From Nitrincola salilacus (GTDB taxonomy: Bacteria > Pseudomonadota > Gammaproteobacteria > Pseudomonadales > Balneatricaceae), in NCBI RefSeq assembly GCF_046271865.1, contig NZ_CP176580.1, positions 930,001-994,000 of the forward strand: DNA of 64,000 bases, given 5' to 3'. Positions within the stretch are counted from its first letter, which is position 1. Each line of letters begins with the position of its first letter. Shown in pieces: positions 25,827-33,802 of this stretch. The position numbers and the translations under genes were made by a program. The notes under the pieces were generated by a model. The model worked only from the letters and a program-made list of their open reading frames with translations. It searched no databases and was not told the DNA's origin.

Positions 25827-26042
25827 GTCAAGATTCTTGAGGCTGAGGATCTTGCACCGAATATGAGTTGCACCGAATATGAGTCATGTTTAATTTAGTA
25901 TGCCTCTATTTGGTGCAACTTACGGCTAACAGAATATATTTGCGATTTGCAAAACTGCGCCAGTCTGTCATTTGAGCGTCATCACTCATCTGGCCCTTAG
26001 ATTGCATGATGTCTGATATCTTACTTTGCAGGGATCCGACAC

Positions 26043-27455
26043 ATGAAGCTACATATCACTTCCACCTCGCGCGCCCGCCATCAGTTTATGCAGCATCTTC
26101 AGTCAACTGCCGATACGGCCGACCTCAGTCTGCGCAGTGGTGTTAACTACCCGGCTGCGAAAGCCTTTGATCAACTCTCTGCACGCCTGCATGATTCCTT
26201 CACCGAAGGGTTGCGTCATGCTATCGCCATTGCCGGTCAGGCACCGCTACTCGCCGGTTCGGCGCAGACAGCAGAGCATGAGGGTGCGCGACTTAGCGAA
26301 GCGTCGACTCAGCTTGCCAGTGCCAGTGAGCAGATCAGTGTGACTGTCGTTCGCGAGCTTGGGCCAGCCGCCGAGACTATGCATCAACTGGCTTCAGGGG
26401 CGAGTCGGCAGGTGGCGCAATGTGATGCCAAGGGGCAGTCGGTTGGTGAGGTGATGACCACCATGCGCGCTGAAATGGCAGACTTGCAGACACGTATCCA
26501 GAAGGTGGATAAACAGGCTGAGGAGATGCAGCGGCTGGTAGAAATGATTGCTGATATCTCACGGCAGACCAATCTGCTGGCCCTGAATGCAGCCATCGAG
26601 GCAGCGCGTGCTGGAGAGGCGGGGCGTGGATTTTCTGTGGTGGCTGATGAGGTGCGAGCGCTCGCTTACCGGACAATGAATGCGACGGAAGAGGTGGATA
26701 GTCGTATTGGTTTGATACGTGACGAGGTGACGGAGCTGTCACGGGGAGGAGAAGCGGTCAGTGAGCGAGTGGAGACTGGTTGGACTGGGATAGAAGAGGT
26801 CAGGGGGCTGCTGAAACAGACCCGCGAGGATATGACCAAACTTGAAGACTGCAGTCGACAGGTAGCAGCCGGTACCACACAGATCGGCAGTGCGATCAGC
26901 AGCGCAACCCAGGATGTGCAGGGCATTGCCGATGCTGCACGTCATCTGCTTGAGTCTGCTTCCCTGCTGGGGTCTGGCAGCAAGAGTGTCCGTCAGCACG
27001 GTGATCTGCTGCTGGAAGCGCTAGGTGTGTATCAGCTGGATCTGCATGGCGCGGCTCGTTTCGACGTTGAAGCGCTGGCGGCTGATGCAGGTCTGACCAA
27101 TCTGCAGGATGAGCAACGCATTGAGATGACACTCCGTTCAGCATTGGCGCGTAGTGGCAAGCGGTTTGAGTTGTTATATCTGGTTGATCCGCAGGGGCGG
27201 CAGATCAGTACGAACATTCATCCGGAGTGGGTGGTTGTTAACTACGAAGGCACTGGAAAAGGGCGCAACTGGTCGGATCGAAAATGGTTCCGCGAAGCAC
27301 TGGACAAGAGTTGTCCCTATGTCAGTCCTGTCTATCGTTCAGTGGCTACTGATGAGTACTGCTTTACCGTCAGCGTCCCGGTACGCCATCCAGAGCGAGG
27401 GGTGATAGCAGTCCTGGGTGCGGATGTTCGCTTGGCGGCGTTTCTGGAACACTGA
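26043..27455 (+). CDS. Soluble methyl-accepting chemotaxis protein with C-terminal Cache/PDC-like domain
   Basis: 470 residues and no hydrophobic membrane segment. The signalling coiled coil (tip MIADISRQTNLLALNAAIEA, then GEAGRGFSVVADEVRALAYR) occupies about residues 75-330. The C-terminus (about 365-468) resembles a PDC/Cache sensor: FELLYLVDPQGRQISTNIHP, WSDRKWFREALD, YVSPVYRSVATDEYCFTVSVPV. Cache domains are normally periplasmic, so a cytoplasmic one at the C-terminus is unusual. Monocistronic, separate from the che operon, 216 bp after the GST gene. MCP assignment is confident; sensor identity moderate. Confidence 0.88.
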   Translation: MKLHITSTSRARHQFMQHLQSTADTADLSLRSGVNYPAAKAFDQLSARLHDSFTEGLRHAIAIAGQAPLLAGSAQTAEHEGARLSEASTQLASASEQISVTVVRELGPAAETMHQLASGASRQVAQCDAKGQSVGEVMTTMRAEMADLQTRIQKVDKQAEEMQRLVEMIADISRQTNLLALNAAIEAARAGEAGRGFSVVADEVRALAYRTMNATEEVDSRIGLIRDEVTELSRGGEAVSERVETGWTGIEEVRGLLKQTREDMTKLEDCSRQVAAGTTQIGSAISSATQDVQGIADAARHLLESASLLGSGSKSVRQHGDLLLEALGVYQLDLHGAARFDVEALAADAGLTNLQDEQRIEMTLRSALARSGKRFELLYLVDPQGRQISTNIHPEWVVVNYEGTGKGRNWSDRKWFREALDKSCPYVSPVYRSVATDEYCFTVSVPVRHPERGVIAVLGADVRLAAFLEH

Positions 27456-27706
27456 GTGTCTCTTATTGATATGAGTTATAAGGATATGAAAATAAAGGTT
27501 GACGCTATCCAGAATATTGGTTAAAAACAAGGACGTCGCATCATAAAGTGCGGCGATCAACGATTTTCAACACTTTAAACTGATGAGTTCCTCATGAACT
27601 GGCTGAATCACGTCACAACACAAAACATGCCGCGATGCGTTTCGATTAACGCAATGCGAGCATTGTCGTTGTCGTGTGCCATGATTCTGAGTTGAACTGA
27701 ACATTG

Positions 27707-27726
27707 GCCGCGACACCTGTCGCGGC
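27707..27726 (+). promoter_or_regulatory. 20-bp palindrome upstream of the DUF1127 gene
   Basis: GCCGCGACA / CC / TGTCGCGGC is a 9-bp perfect inverted repeat with a 2-nt centre, 71 bp before the DUF1127 start and followed by TCAGTTATCCTCTTTTC. It could be an operator or a weak terminator for the upstream receptor gene. The rest of the gene-free stretch 27456-27796 (341 bp) shows AT-rich sequence and no open frame of note; a small RNA cannot be excluded. Confidence 0.4.
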
Positions 27727-27796
27727 TCAGTTATCCTCTTTTCGATAGCAACGTCTGCGCCAGGTTCCGGCCTCCCTTAACAAGGAGACTCGTACA

Positions 27797-28069
27797 ATGG
27801 CTATTAAACGTACTATCAACCAACTTCTGCGCGGTGTTCAGGCCTATTATGCCAAGCGGAAACTGCATGCTTCCTTGAAGCACTACGACCAGCGTATGCT
27901 CAAAGATATTGGACTGCACTGGGAGCGTGGAGACCTGAAACCGATCAATCCGGTAACAGACTCGCCAGCCATGACAATCACTGCTGCACCGGTATCCGGA
28001 AAGAACAAGGCTGTGAAGGCTGAAAAGGTTATCAGCCCGTGTAAACCGGGTGGAGAGCCCTTGGCTTAG
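27797..28069 (+). CDS. DUF1127 (YjiS-like) small protein with C-terminal extension
   Basis: 90 residues, AAGGAG before the ATG. LKHYDQRMLKDIGLHWERGD (about 25-44) is the DUF1127 core with the conserved arginine-rich helix before it. The family usually ends soon after; here about 45 extra residues, rich in Pro/Ala/Lys, follow. DUF1127 proteins bind RNA or modulate phosphate and carbon metabolism in alphaproteobacteria; the role here is unknown. Followed by a strong terminator. Confidence 0.85.
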   Translation: MAIKRTINQLLRGVQAYYAKRKLHASLKHYDQRMLKDIGLHWERGDLKPINPVTDSPAMTITAAPVSGKNKAVKAEKVISPCKPGGEPLA

Positions 28070-28070
28070 A

Positions 28071-28104
28071 AAAGGCCCCGGCCACAGGAGGTGGTCGGGG
28101 CTTT
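28071..28104 (+). terminator. Intrinsic terminator after the DUF1127 gene
   Basis: AAAGGCCCCGGCCAC, loop AGGAG, GTGGTCGGGGCTTT; a GC-rich stem of about 13 bp with one bulge, starting 2 bp after the stop codon and ending in a short T-run. Confidence 0.8.
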
Positions 28105-28185
28105 CTCGAAAAAGTTTCTATTGATGAAGCATCGACTGAAATAAAGACATACAGGATTAAAGACTCATAGGATTAAGGATACAGT

Positions 28186-28809
28186 ATGGACTACATCATA
28201 TTTTTGGGAATCTGTCTGGCAACTACCTTCTCACCAGGCCCAGCAGTGGTACTGGCAATCAAAAACTCGACCAGCTACGGTGTGCCCAAAGCGCTGGTAG
28301 CCATTATGGGTAACCTTTCAGCCATGATGACTCTGGCTACTCTTTCCGCAATCGGCCTGGGGGCCGTGATCCTGGCCTCAGAAACACTGTTCATGACGAT
28401 CAAGATAATAGGTGGCCTCTATCTGATCTACCTGGGTGTTAAAGCCTGGAATTCGCGTGCGCAGATGGGGAGCGGGGATAAAGCAGCTCCACACGCGCTG
28501 ACTAAAAGCAATGCAAAGCTATGGCTGGAAGCTTATACCGTGGGTGTCAGCAACCCCAAGGCTGTCGCCTTCTATACGGCACTTTTTCCTCAGTTCATCA
28601 ATCTTGATCAGGCAGTTTTGCCGCAATTCATTCTTCTTGCACTGACCTTTGCACTTTGCTCATTTTCAGCCTTGTGTTTCTATGCGCTTGCCGCTCAGGG
28701 GGTGAGAAAACACCTGATGAAAGAGAATGTGCTGCGGACTTTTCATCGTGTAACCGGTGGAGTTTTTGTCGGATTTGGTATCTCACTGATACTGAGCAGT
28801 AAAGCCTGA
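28186..28809 (+). CDS. LysE/RhtB-family amino-acid exporter
   Basis: 207 residues, about six hydrophobic segments. The N-terminal signature FLGICLATTFSPGPAVVLAIKNS (residues 5-27) and GGLYLIYLGVKAW are typical of RhtB/LysE inner-membrane exporters of amino acids or homoserine lactones. NPKAVAFYTALFPQF is a further family motif. Single gene with its own upstream region. Substrate cannot be predicted. Confidence 0.92.
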   Translation: MDYIIFLGICLATTFSPGPAVVLAIKNSTSYGVPKALVAIMGNLSAMMTLATLSAIGLGAVILASETLFMTIKIIGGLYLIYLGVKAWNSRAQMGSGDKAAPHALTKSNAKLWLEAYTVGVSNPKAVAFYTALFPQFINLDQAVLPQFILLALTFALCSFSALCFYALAAQGVRKHLMKENVLRTFHRVTGGVFVGFGISLILSSKA

Positions 28810-28900
28810 GTTTTTCAGATAGATGAAACTATGGTTGTAATCGACAGTCAGTATAAGATCTTGCGGGTTGAATTCATTTTCAATCATAAGTCTATCTTCA

Positions 28901-28947
28901 ATAGTTTTTGTCTATAGTTAGCATTGATGCAAGTCAATAGCTATATT
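28901..28947 (+). promoter_or_regulatory. OxyR-like operator and promoter of dps
   Basis: ATAG-N7-CTAT at 28901-28915 exactly matches half of the OxyR consensus. After the expected 7-bp spacer a weaker second half (ATTG-N7-TCAA, 28923-28937) follows. A -10 box TATATT lies at 28942-28947, with TTAGCA at 28918-28923 as a weak -35 (18-bp spacing) overlapped by the site. This fits an OxyR-activated promoter 67 bp before the dps start. OxyR control of dps is known in enterobacteria; here it is inferred from the motif. Confidence 0.5.
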
Positions 28948-29013
28948 AAGAAGTACTGATTAAGATAGAGGCAAGTGATTGATGAACAACTCAAATGGAT
29001 TCGTGGAGGATGT

Positions 29014-29484
29014 ATGACCACTATTGATATCGGTATTCGTGAAAGTGACCGTCAGGAAATTGCTGAAGGTTTGAAAAAGCTCCTGGCAGATTCTTACACG
29101 CTGTATCTGCAGACACACAATTTCCACTGGAACGTCACAGGCCCCTCATTTCGTGAGCTGCACCTGATGTTCGAGGAGCACTACACCGAGTTGGCACTTG
29201 CAGTGGATGAGGTTGCAGAACGTATCCGCACACTGGATGTTGCCGCGCCAGGTACTTATAAATCACTGGCCGCGCTGACCTCAATCGAAGAGGTGGAAGG
29301 TGTTCCATCGGCAGAAAATATGGTGGATTACCTGACTAAAGGCCATGAGCAGGTTGTGAAAACCTGTCGGGCAGTACTGAAGGTTGCGCAGGGGGCTGAT
29401 GATGAGTCTACCTCAGCGCTGGTTTCCGACCGGATGCGCGTACATGAGAAAACTGCCTGGATGCTGCGCGCACTGCGCAAATAA
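29014..29484 (+). CDS. dps: Dps-family DNA-protecting ferritin-like protein
   Basis: 156 residues from ATG 29014 with GTGGAGGA upstream (an earlier in-frame start at 28975 lacks support). The ferroxidase-site motifs are clear: LQTHNFHWNVTGPSFRELH (about 31-49) and FEEHYTELALAVDEVAERIR (about 51-70) with the intersubunit His/Asp/Glu ligands. It forms a 12-mer that oxidises iron with H2O2 and shields DNA. The OxyR-like site upstream fits this role. It converges on ackA and shares a bidirectional terminator with it. Confidence 0.93.
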   Translation: MTTIDIGIRESDRQEIAEGLKKLLADSYTLYLQTHNFHWNVTGPSFRELHLMFEEHYTELALAVDEVAERIRTLDVAAPGTYKSLAALTSIEEVEGVPSAENMVDYLTKGHEQVVKTCRAVLKVAQGADDESTSALVSDRMRVHEKTAWMLRALRK

Positions 29485-29510
29485 CGATCAGTTAGTAATG
29501 TTGAAGCATA

Positions 29511-29541
29511 AAAAATACCCACTTCATGTGGGTATTTTTTT
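29511..29541. terminator. Bidirectional terminator between dps and ackA, overlapping the ackA stop
   Basis: AAAAATACCCAC (29511-29522), loop TTCAT, GTGGGTATTTTTTT (29528-29541): a perfect 12-bp stem with A-run and T-run, so it can terminate both strands. The ackA stop codon (29524-29526, minus) is in the loop, and the T-run arm encodes the last AckA residues (K-K-I-P-T). Confidence 0.9.
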
Positions 29542-30720
29542 CAGTTGCTCAACCGTCTGCTGTGCAATCATGCGCTCTTCATCGGTTGGCATCACGCGCA
29601 GCAGCAGGGCTGAGTCGGGTGTGCTGATAGTCGGCTGATTCTGCTGGTTGGCCTGTTCGTCCAGTTTCGCGCCCAGCCAGCCGTAGCGTGCAATGATACG
29701 TGCACGAACGTCAGCATCGTTTTCACCGACACCACCAGTGAACACCACCTGCTGAACACCCCCGAGGGCTGCAGCCAGTCGGCCGGATTCCAGGGCGACG
29801 CGGTAGCAGAAAAGATCGATCGCTTCTTCAGCATGTGGGTGCTTCGCCGCATGCAGGGCGAGCATCTCCGAGCTGATTCCACCCGAAACACCCTGCCAGC
29901 CACACTCTTTATACAAGAAAGATTCCAGCGCATCGGCATCCATCCCATATTCACGCATCAGATAAAGCAGAACACCTGGATCGATATTACCGCTGCGGCT
30001 GCCCATCGGCAGTCCTTCAACGGCTGTGAAGCCCATGCTGGAAGCGATGGAGTGACCATCACGGATCGCACACATGCTGGCACCGGCACCCAGATGACAC
30101 ACAATGGTATTGAGATCGCCACTGCCTGCCTTGACCAGTTGGCGCTGGATATATTCATAAGAGAGGCCATGAAAACCATATTTATGAATACCGGCTTCGG
30201 TCATCTGCCGTGGAATCGCATAAAGGCGCTCCAGCTCAGGTTGCTTACTGTGAAACATGGTGTCGAAACAGCCTACCACGGGAAGCTCTGGGGCCAGATC
30301 ACGGCAGGCATCAATCAGTTTCAGGTTGTAAGGCTGATGCAGTGGAGCCAATGGAATGAACTGCAGTAACTGGCTCATCACATCGTCGTCGATATGGGTC
30401 GGGGCGCTGAAGCGATCCCCGCCATGTACGATGCGATGACCGGTGGCGATCAGTTGATGCTCCGGCAGGTTCTGCTCAATCCACTTAAGCACCCAGCCGA
30501 GCGCTGCCTGATGGCGCTGTTCGGCTCCCGTCTCGCTGAGGTCGAGCGTTAACTTCTGCCGCTCATGCTTGTCGTTCTGGATCTGTACCTGCACCGGATG
30601 ACCCAGCAGGTTGCCGAGTTTGATGATGCAACTCACGCTCAGTTGATCATCTTCGCCGATGCGGTAGAGACCACACTTCAGGCTGGAGGAGCCGCCATTG
30701 ACGGTCAGGATACTCTTCAT
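29524..30720 (-). CDS. ackA: Acetate kinase
   Basis: 398 residues; ATP + acetate to acetyl phosphate and back. Visible motifs: VNGGSSSLKCGLYRI at the N-terminus (phosphate loop), GHRIVHGGDRF, FDTMFHSKQP, YGFHGLSYEYI, HLGAGASMCAIRDG and VFTGGVGEND near the end. All the ASKHA active-site segments are intact. The start overlaps the phosphotransacetylase stop by 4 bp, giving a two-gene operon for acetyl-CoA/acetate interconversion. Confident. Confidence 0.95.
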   Translation of the reverse strand: MKSILTVNGGSSSLKCGLYRIGEDDQLSVSCIIKLGNLLGHPVQVQIQNDKHERQKLTLDLSETGAEQRHQAALGWVLKWIEQNLPEHQLIATGHRIVHGGDRFSAPTHIDDDVMSQLLQFIPLAPLHQPYNLKLIDACRDLAPELPVVGCFDTMFHSKQPELERLYAIPRQMTEAGIHKYGFHGLSYEYIQRQLVKAGSGDLNTIVCHLGAGASMCAIRDGHSIASSMGFTAVEGLPMGSRSGNIDPGVLLYLMREYGMDADALESFLYKECGWQGVSGGISSEMLALHAAKHPHAEEAIDLFCYRVALESGRLAAALGGVQQVVFTGGVGENDADVRARIIARYGWLGAKLDEQANQQNQPTISTPDSALLLRVMPTDEERMIAQQTVEQLKKIPT

Positions 30721-31703
30721 GAGATCTGCTCAGGATGATGAACCATATGTGATGCCATAGCGCAGGACGCCAGTCGTCCGAGGGTGCCTTCGGCGCGGCT
30801 GGTGAGGATGATCGGTACTTTGGCACCGACGGCAAGACCGGCAGACTTGGCCCCGGCCAGATAGATCAGCTGCTTGGCGATCATGTTGGCTGACTCAAGA
30901 TCAGGTGCCAGCAGAATATCTGCCTCACCGGATACGGGTGAGTCGATATGCTTGTCCAGTGCCGCCTGCAACGAGATGGCATTATCAAATGCCAGTGGGC
31001 CATCAATGATGGCGCCTGTGAGTTGGCCTCGATCAGCCATTTTGCACAGGCAGGCTGCATCGATAGTGCTCTGCATGCCGGGCTTAACTTTCTCGACTGC
31101 GGCGAGTATTGCCACCTTGGGCATCGGGTTGCCCAACGCATGGCAGAAGTTGATCGCGTTCTGAAGAATATCGCGTTTGGTAAGCAGATCCGGCGCAACG
31201 TTGATGGCTGCATCGGTGATCACCAGAGGCTTGTGATAATTGGGAATATCAAATACCCAGACATGACTCAGGCGGCGCTCGGTTCTGATGCCCTTGGTTT
31301 TGTGAATAATCGCTGCCAGCAGCTCTGATGTGCCGAGGCTGCCTTTCATCATCGCCTCCACTTCGGCTGCACGGACCAGTTCACAGGCGCGTTCGGCAGC
31401 CATATGGCTATGCTCGGTGGAGATGATCTGATAGGGAGAGAGATCGACCCCTTCAATATCGGCAGCTGCCCTGATTTTATGCTCAGGGCCCACCAGCAGG
31501 GGCTCAATCAGTCCCAACTCTGCGGCCTCTATCGCGCCCAGCAAGCTGTTTTTATCAACGGGATGGACCACGGCGGTTCTGACCGGGCCTGCTTTTCTGG
31601 CCTGTTCGATAAAAAACTCCAGTTGATCATGCGCAGGTGGCTGCTCAGGCAGGGAAGGGGCAAACTTATCCATATCAGGGTCGTCTCCAGACTGATTAAT
31701 CAC
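30717..31703 (-). CDS. Phosphate acetyl/butyryltransferase (PTA_PTB family, short form)
   Basis: 328 residues; converts acetyl-CoA (or another acyl-CoA) and phosphate to acyl phosphate for the adjacent kinase. It contains only the catalytic domain (KGSLGTSELLAAI, ITDAAINVAPDL, GAIIDGPLAFDNAISLQAA), unlike the long Pta of enteric bacteria. An alternative start at 31673 (MDKFAPSL) is possible. It is often annotated with a MaoC fusion in relatives, but no MaoC domain is present. Family confident; acyl preference is not readable, though the acetate-kinase partner favours acetyl. Confidence 0.88.
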   Translation of the reverse strand: MINQSGDDPDMDKFAPSLPEQPPAHDQLEFFIEQARKAGPVRTAVVHPVDKNSLLGAIEAAELGLIEPLLVGPEHKIRAAADIEGVDLSPYQIISTEHSHMAAERACELVRAAEVEAMMKGSLGTSELLAAIIHKTKGIRTERRLSHVWVFDIPNYHKPLVITDAAINVAPDLLTKRDILQNAINFCHALGNPMPKVAILAAVEKVKPGMQSTIDAACLCKMADRGQLTGAIIDGPLAFDNAISLQAALDKHIDSPVSGEADILLAPDLESANMIAKQLIYLAGAKSAGLAVGAKVPIILTSRAEGTLGRLASCAMASHMVHHPEQIS

Positions 31704-31779
31704 ACAGTAACTGTATTGGCTATCTGTATTAGACTACCTTGATATGCTGCAGTGCAGCAAGTCCTATCGATCCGGAAAG

Positions 31780-32145
31780 TCAGACAGGTACTTTCAGCGT
31801 TTCCTGATACGGAGGCCAGCCCATCGGTTTACCACCAAGCAGGTGCAGATGGATATGGTAAACCGTCTGACCGCCATGCGGGTTGCAGTTGAATACTGTG
31901 CGGTAACCGTCTTCGGCAAATCCCTGCTCTTTTGCCAGATGTGCGGCAGTTTTGATCATATGGCCGACGAGTTCACTGTGCTCATCCGTCATATCGTTCA
32001 GTGTGGATATGTGCAGGCGCGGGATAACCAAGGCATGGAAGGGGGCCTGAGGGTTGATATCCATGAAGGCGAGTACCTTGTCATCCTGATACAGGATATT
32101 GGCAGGTATCTCTTGATTAACGATCTTACAGAACAGGCAATCCAT
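31780..32145 (-). CDS. HIT-family nucleotide-binding protein (HinT-like)
   Basis: 121 residues from ATG 32145 (GGAGAG upstream). CLFCKIVNQEIPANILYQDD opens the protein and QTVYHIHLHLLGGKPMGWPP carries the histidine triad H-x-H-x-H. HinT proteins hydrolyse adenosine phosphoramidates and aminoacyl-adenylates. CLFC may bind zinc, as in many HinT proteins. Stands alone between the acetate genes and spoVR. Confident. Confidence 0.93.
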   Translation of the reverse strand: MDCLFCKIVNQEIPANILYQDDKVLAFMDINPQAPFHALVIPRLHISTLNDMTDEHSELVGHMIKTAAHLAKEQGFAEDGYRTVFNCNPHGGQTVYHIHLHLLGGKPMGWPPYQETLKVPV

Positions 32146-32284
32146 CTGAGCTCTCCATCTGAGGGTAAAAAACAATACGGCCTATGAAAATGCAGGCTGG
32201 TGCTCTTGCTGAGCAAACGTGCTGAGTAAACGTGCTGAGTAAGTGCAGCCATCCTGCGAGTTCAGTCCAGTATAGTCAGACTGT

Positions 32285-33802
32285 TCAGATCACCTCAAGT
32301 GCATTTGATTTAGGGCACTCATAGCGTTTGGCGACTGTGCCGTCAGGTTGTACTGATTCCAGATGAATATCGAAGCCCCAGAGGCGGTGGAGATGTTTCA
32401 GCACCTCTTCGGTGGACTCCCCCAGAGGTTGGCTGTTGTGCATGAAATGGCGCAACGTGAGTGAGCGATCCCCACGCACGTTAACGTTATAGACCTGAAT
32501 GTTGGGTTCGCGATTGCCCAGGTTGTAGTTGGCAGCCATATCCTCCCGAATGCGTTTGTAGCCCATCTCATTATGGATTGATGACACTTTCAGGTTGGGA
32601 TGCTCAGCATTATCGACCAGGGTGAAGAGTTTCAGCTCACGAATCAGCCTGGGTGACAGAAACTGTTGAATAAAGCTCTCGTCCTTGAAGTTTCGCATCG
32701 CCTGATCGAGCGTTACCTTCCAGTCACTGCCAGCGATATCGGGGAACCATTCGCGATCCTCATCAGTGGGCTTTTCACAGATGCGGCGAATGTCCTGCAT
32801 CATGTTGTAGCCTAGTGTGTAGGGGTTGATGCCACTGAACCAGGGGCTGTCAAAGGGAGGTTGATACACGACGCTGCTGTGCGAATGCAGAAACTCCATC
32901 ATGAAGCCATCGGTCACCAACCCTTCATCATAAAGCTGATGCAGCAGGGTGTAGTGCCAGAAGCAGGCCCAGCCTTCGTTCATTACCTGAGTCTGTTTCT
33001 GTGGATAAAAATACTGTGCAAGCTTGCGCACGATGCGGATCACTTCACGCTGCCAGGACTCCAGCAGCGGGGCATTTTTTTCGATGAAATAGAGGATGTT
33101 CTCCTCCGGTTCGCTGGGAAAGCGCTGCGCTTCAATATCTCCACTCTCTTCACGGCGAGGAATGGTCTGCCAGAGCTGGTTCAGATGGCGCTGGATATAC
33201 TCTTCACGCTGGCGCTGACGCTCCTTTTCCTCGGCAGCGGTCAGAGGCTGCGGACGCTTATAGCGATTCACGCCATAGTTCATCAGCGCATGGCAGGAAT
33301 CGAGAATCTCCTCCACTTCGTCAACGCCGTAGCGCTCCTCGCACTGGCGGATATAGTTGCGGGCAAACAGCAGGTAATCAATGATAGCCGATGCATCCGT
33401 CCAGGTCCTGAACAGGTAGTTGCCCTTGAAGAAAGAGTTATGGCCATAGCAGGCATGCGCAATCACCAGCGCCTGCATGGTCATGGTGTTCTCCTCCATC
33501 AGATAGGCGATGCAGGGATCTGAGTTGATCACTATCTCATAGGCGAGCCCCATACGGCCGCGGCGATAGTTCTGTTCGGTATCGACAAACTGTTTGCCGA
33601 AGGACCAGTGGTTGTAGTTTAAGGGCATGCCGATAGACGCATAGGCATCCATCATCTGTTCGGAGGTGATCACCTCAATCTGGTTCGGATAGGTATCCAG
33701 CCCGAAGTCACGGGCGACACGGGCAATTTCACGGTCGTAGGTTTCGATCAGCTCAAAGGTCCACTCAGAGCCGGTCGAAATAGGCTGCTTCTTTTTCTTC
33801 AT
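32285..33802 (-). CDS. SpoVR-family protein (YcgB-like)
   Basis: 505 residues. The long conserved core includes NHWSFGKQFVDTE, YEIVINSDPCIAYLMEEN, AHACYGHNSFFK, NEGWACFWHYTLLHQLYDEG and PPFDSPWFSGINPY. SpoVR proteins accompany PrkA kinases and DUF444 proteins in stress and nitrogen-starvation responses; the biochemical activity is unknown. The conserved H-x-x-H and E-x-x-x-x-x-H segments suggest metal binding. Start overlaps the upstream DUF444 gene by 4 bp. Family confident, function unknown. Confidence 0.93.
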   Translation of the reverse strand: MKKKKQPISTGSEWTFELIETYDREIARVARDFGLDTYPNQIEVITSEQMMDAYASIGMPLNYNHWSFGKQFVDTEQNYRRGRMGLAYEIVINSDPCIAYLMEENTMTMQALVIAHACYGHNSFFKGNYLFRTWTDASAIIDYLLFARNYIRQCEERYGVDEVEEILDSCHALMNYGVNRYKRPQPLTAAEEKERQRQREEYIQRHLNQLWQTIPRREESGDIEAQRFPSEPEENILYFIEKNAPLLESWQREVIRIVRKLAQYFYPQKQTQVMNEGWACFWHYTLLHQLYDEGLVTDGFMMEFLHSHSSVVYQPPFDSPWFSGINPYTLGYNMMQDIRRICEKPTDEDREWFPDIAGSDWKVTLDQAMRNFKDESFIQQFLSPRLIRELKLFTLVDNAEHPNLKVSSIHNEMGYKRIREDMAANYNLGNREPNIQVYNVNVRGDRSLTLRHFMHNSQPLGESTEEVLKHLHRLWGFDIHLESVQPDGTVAKRYECPKSNALEVI

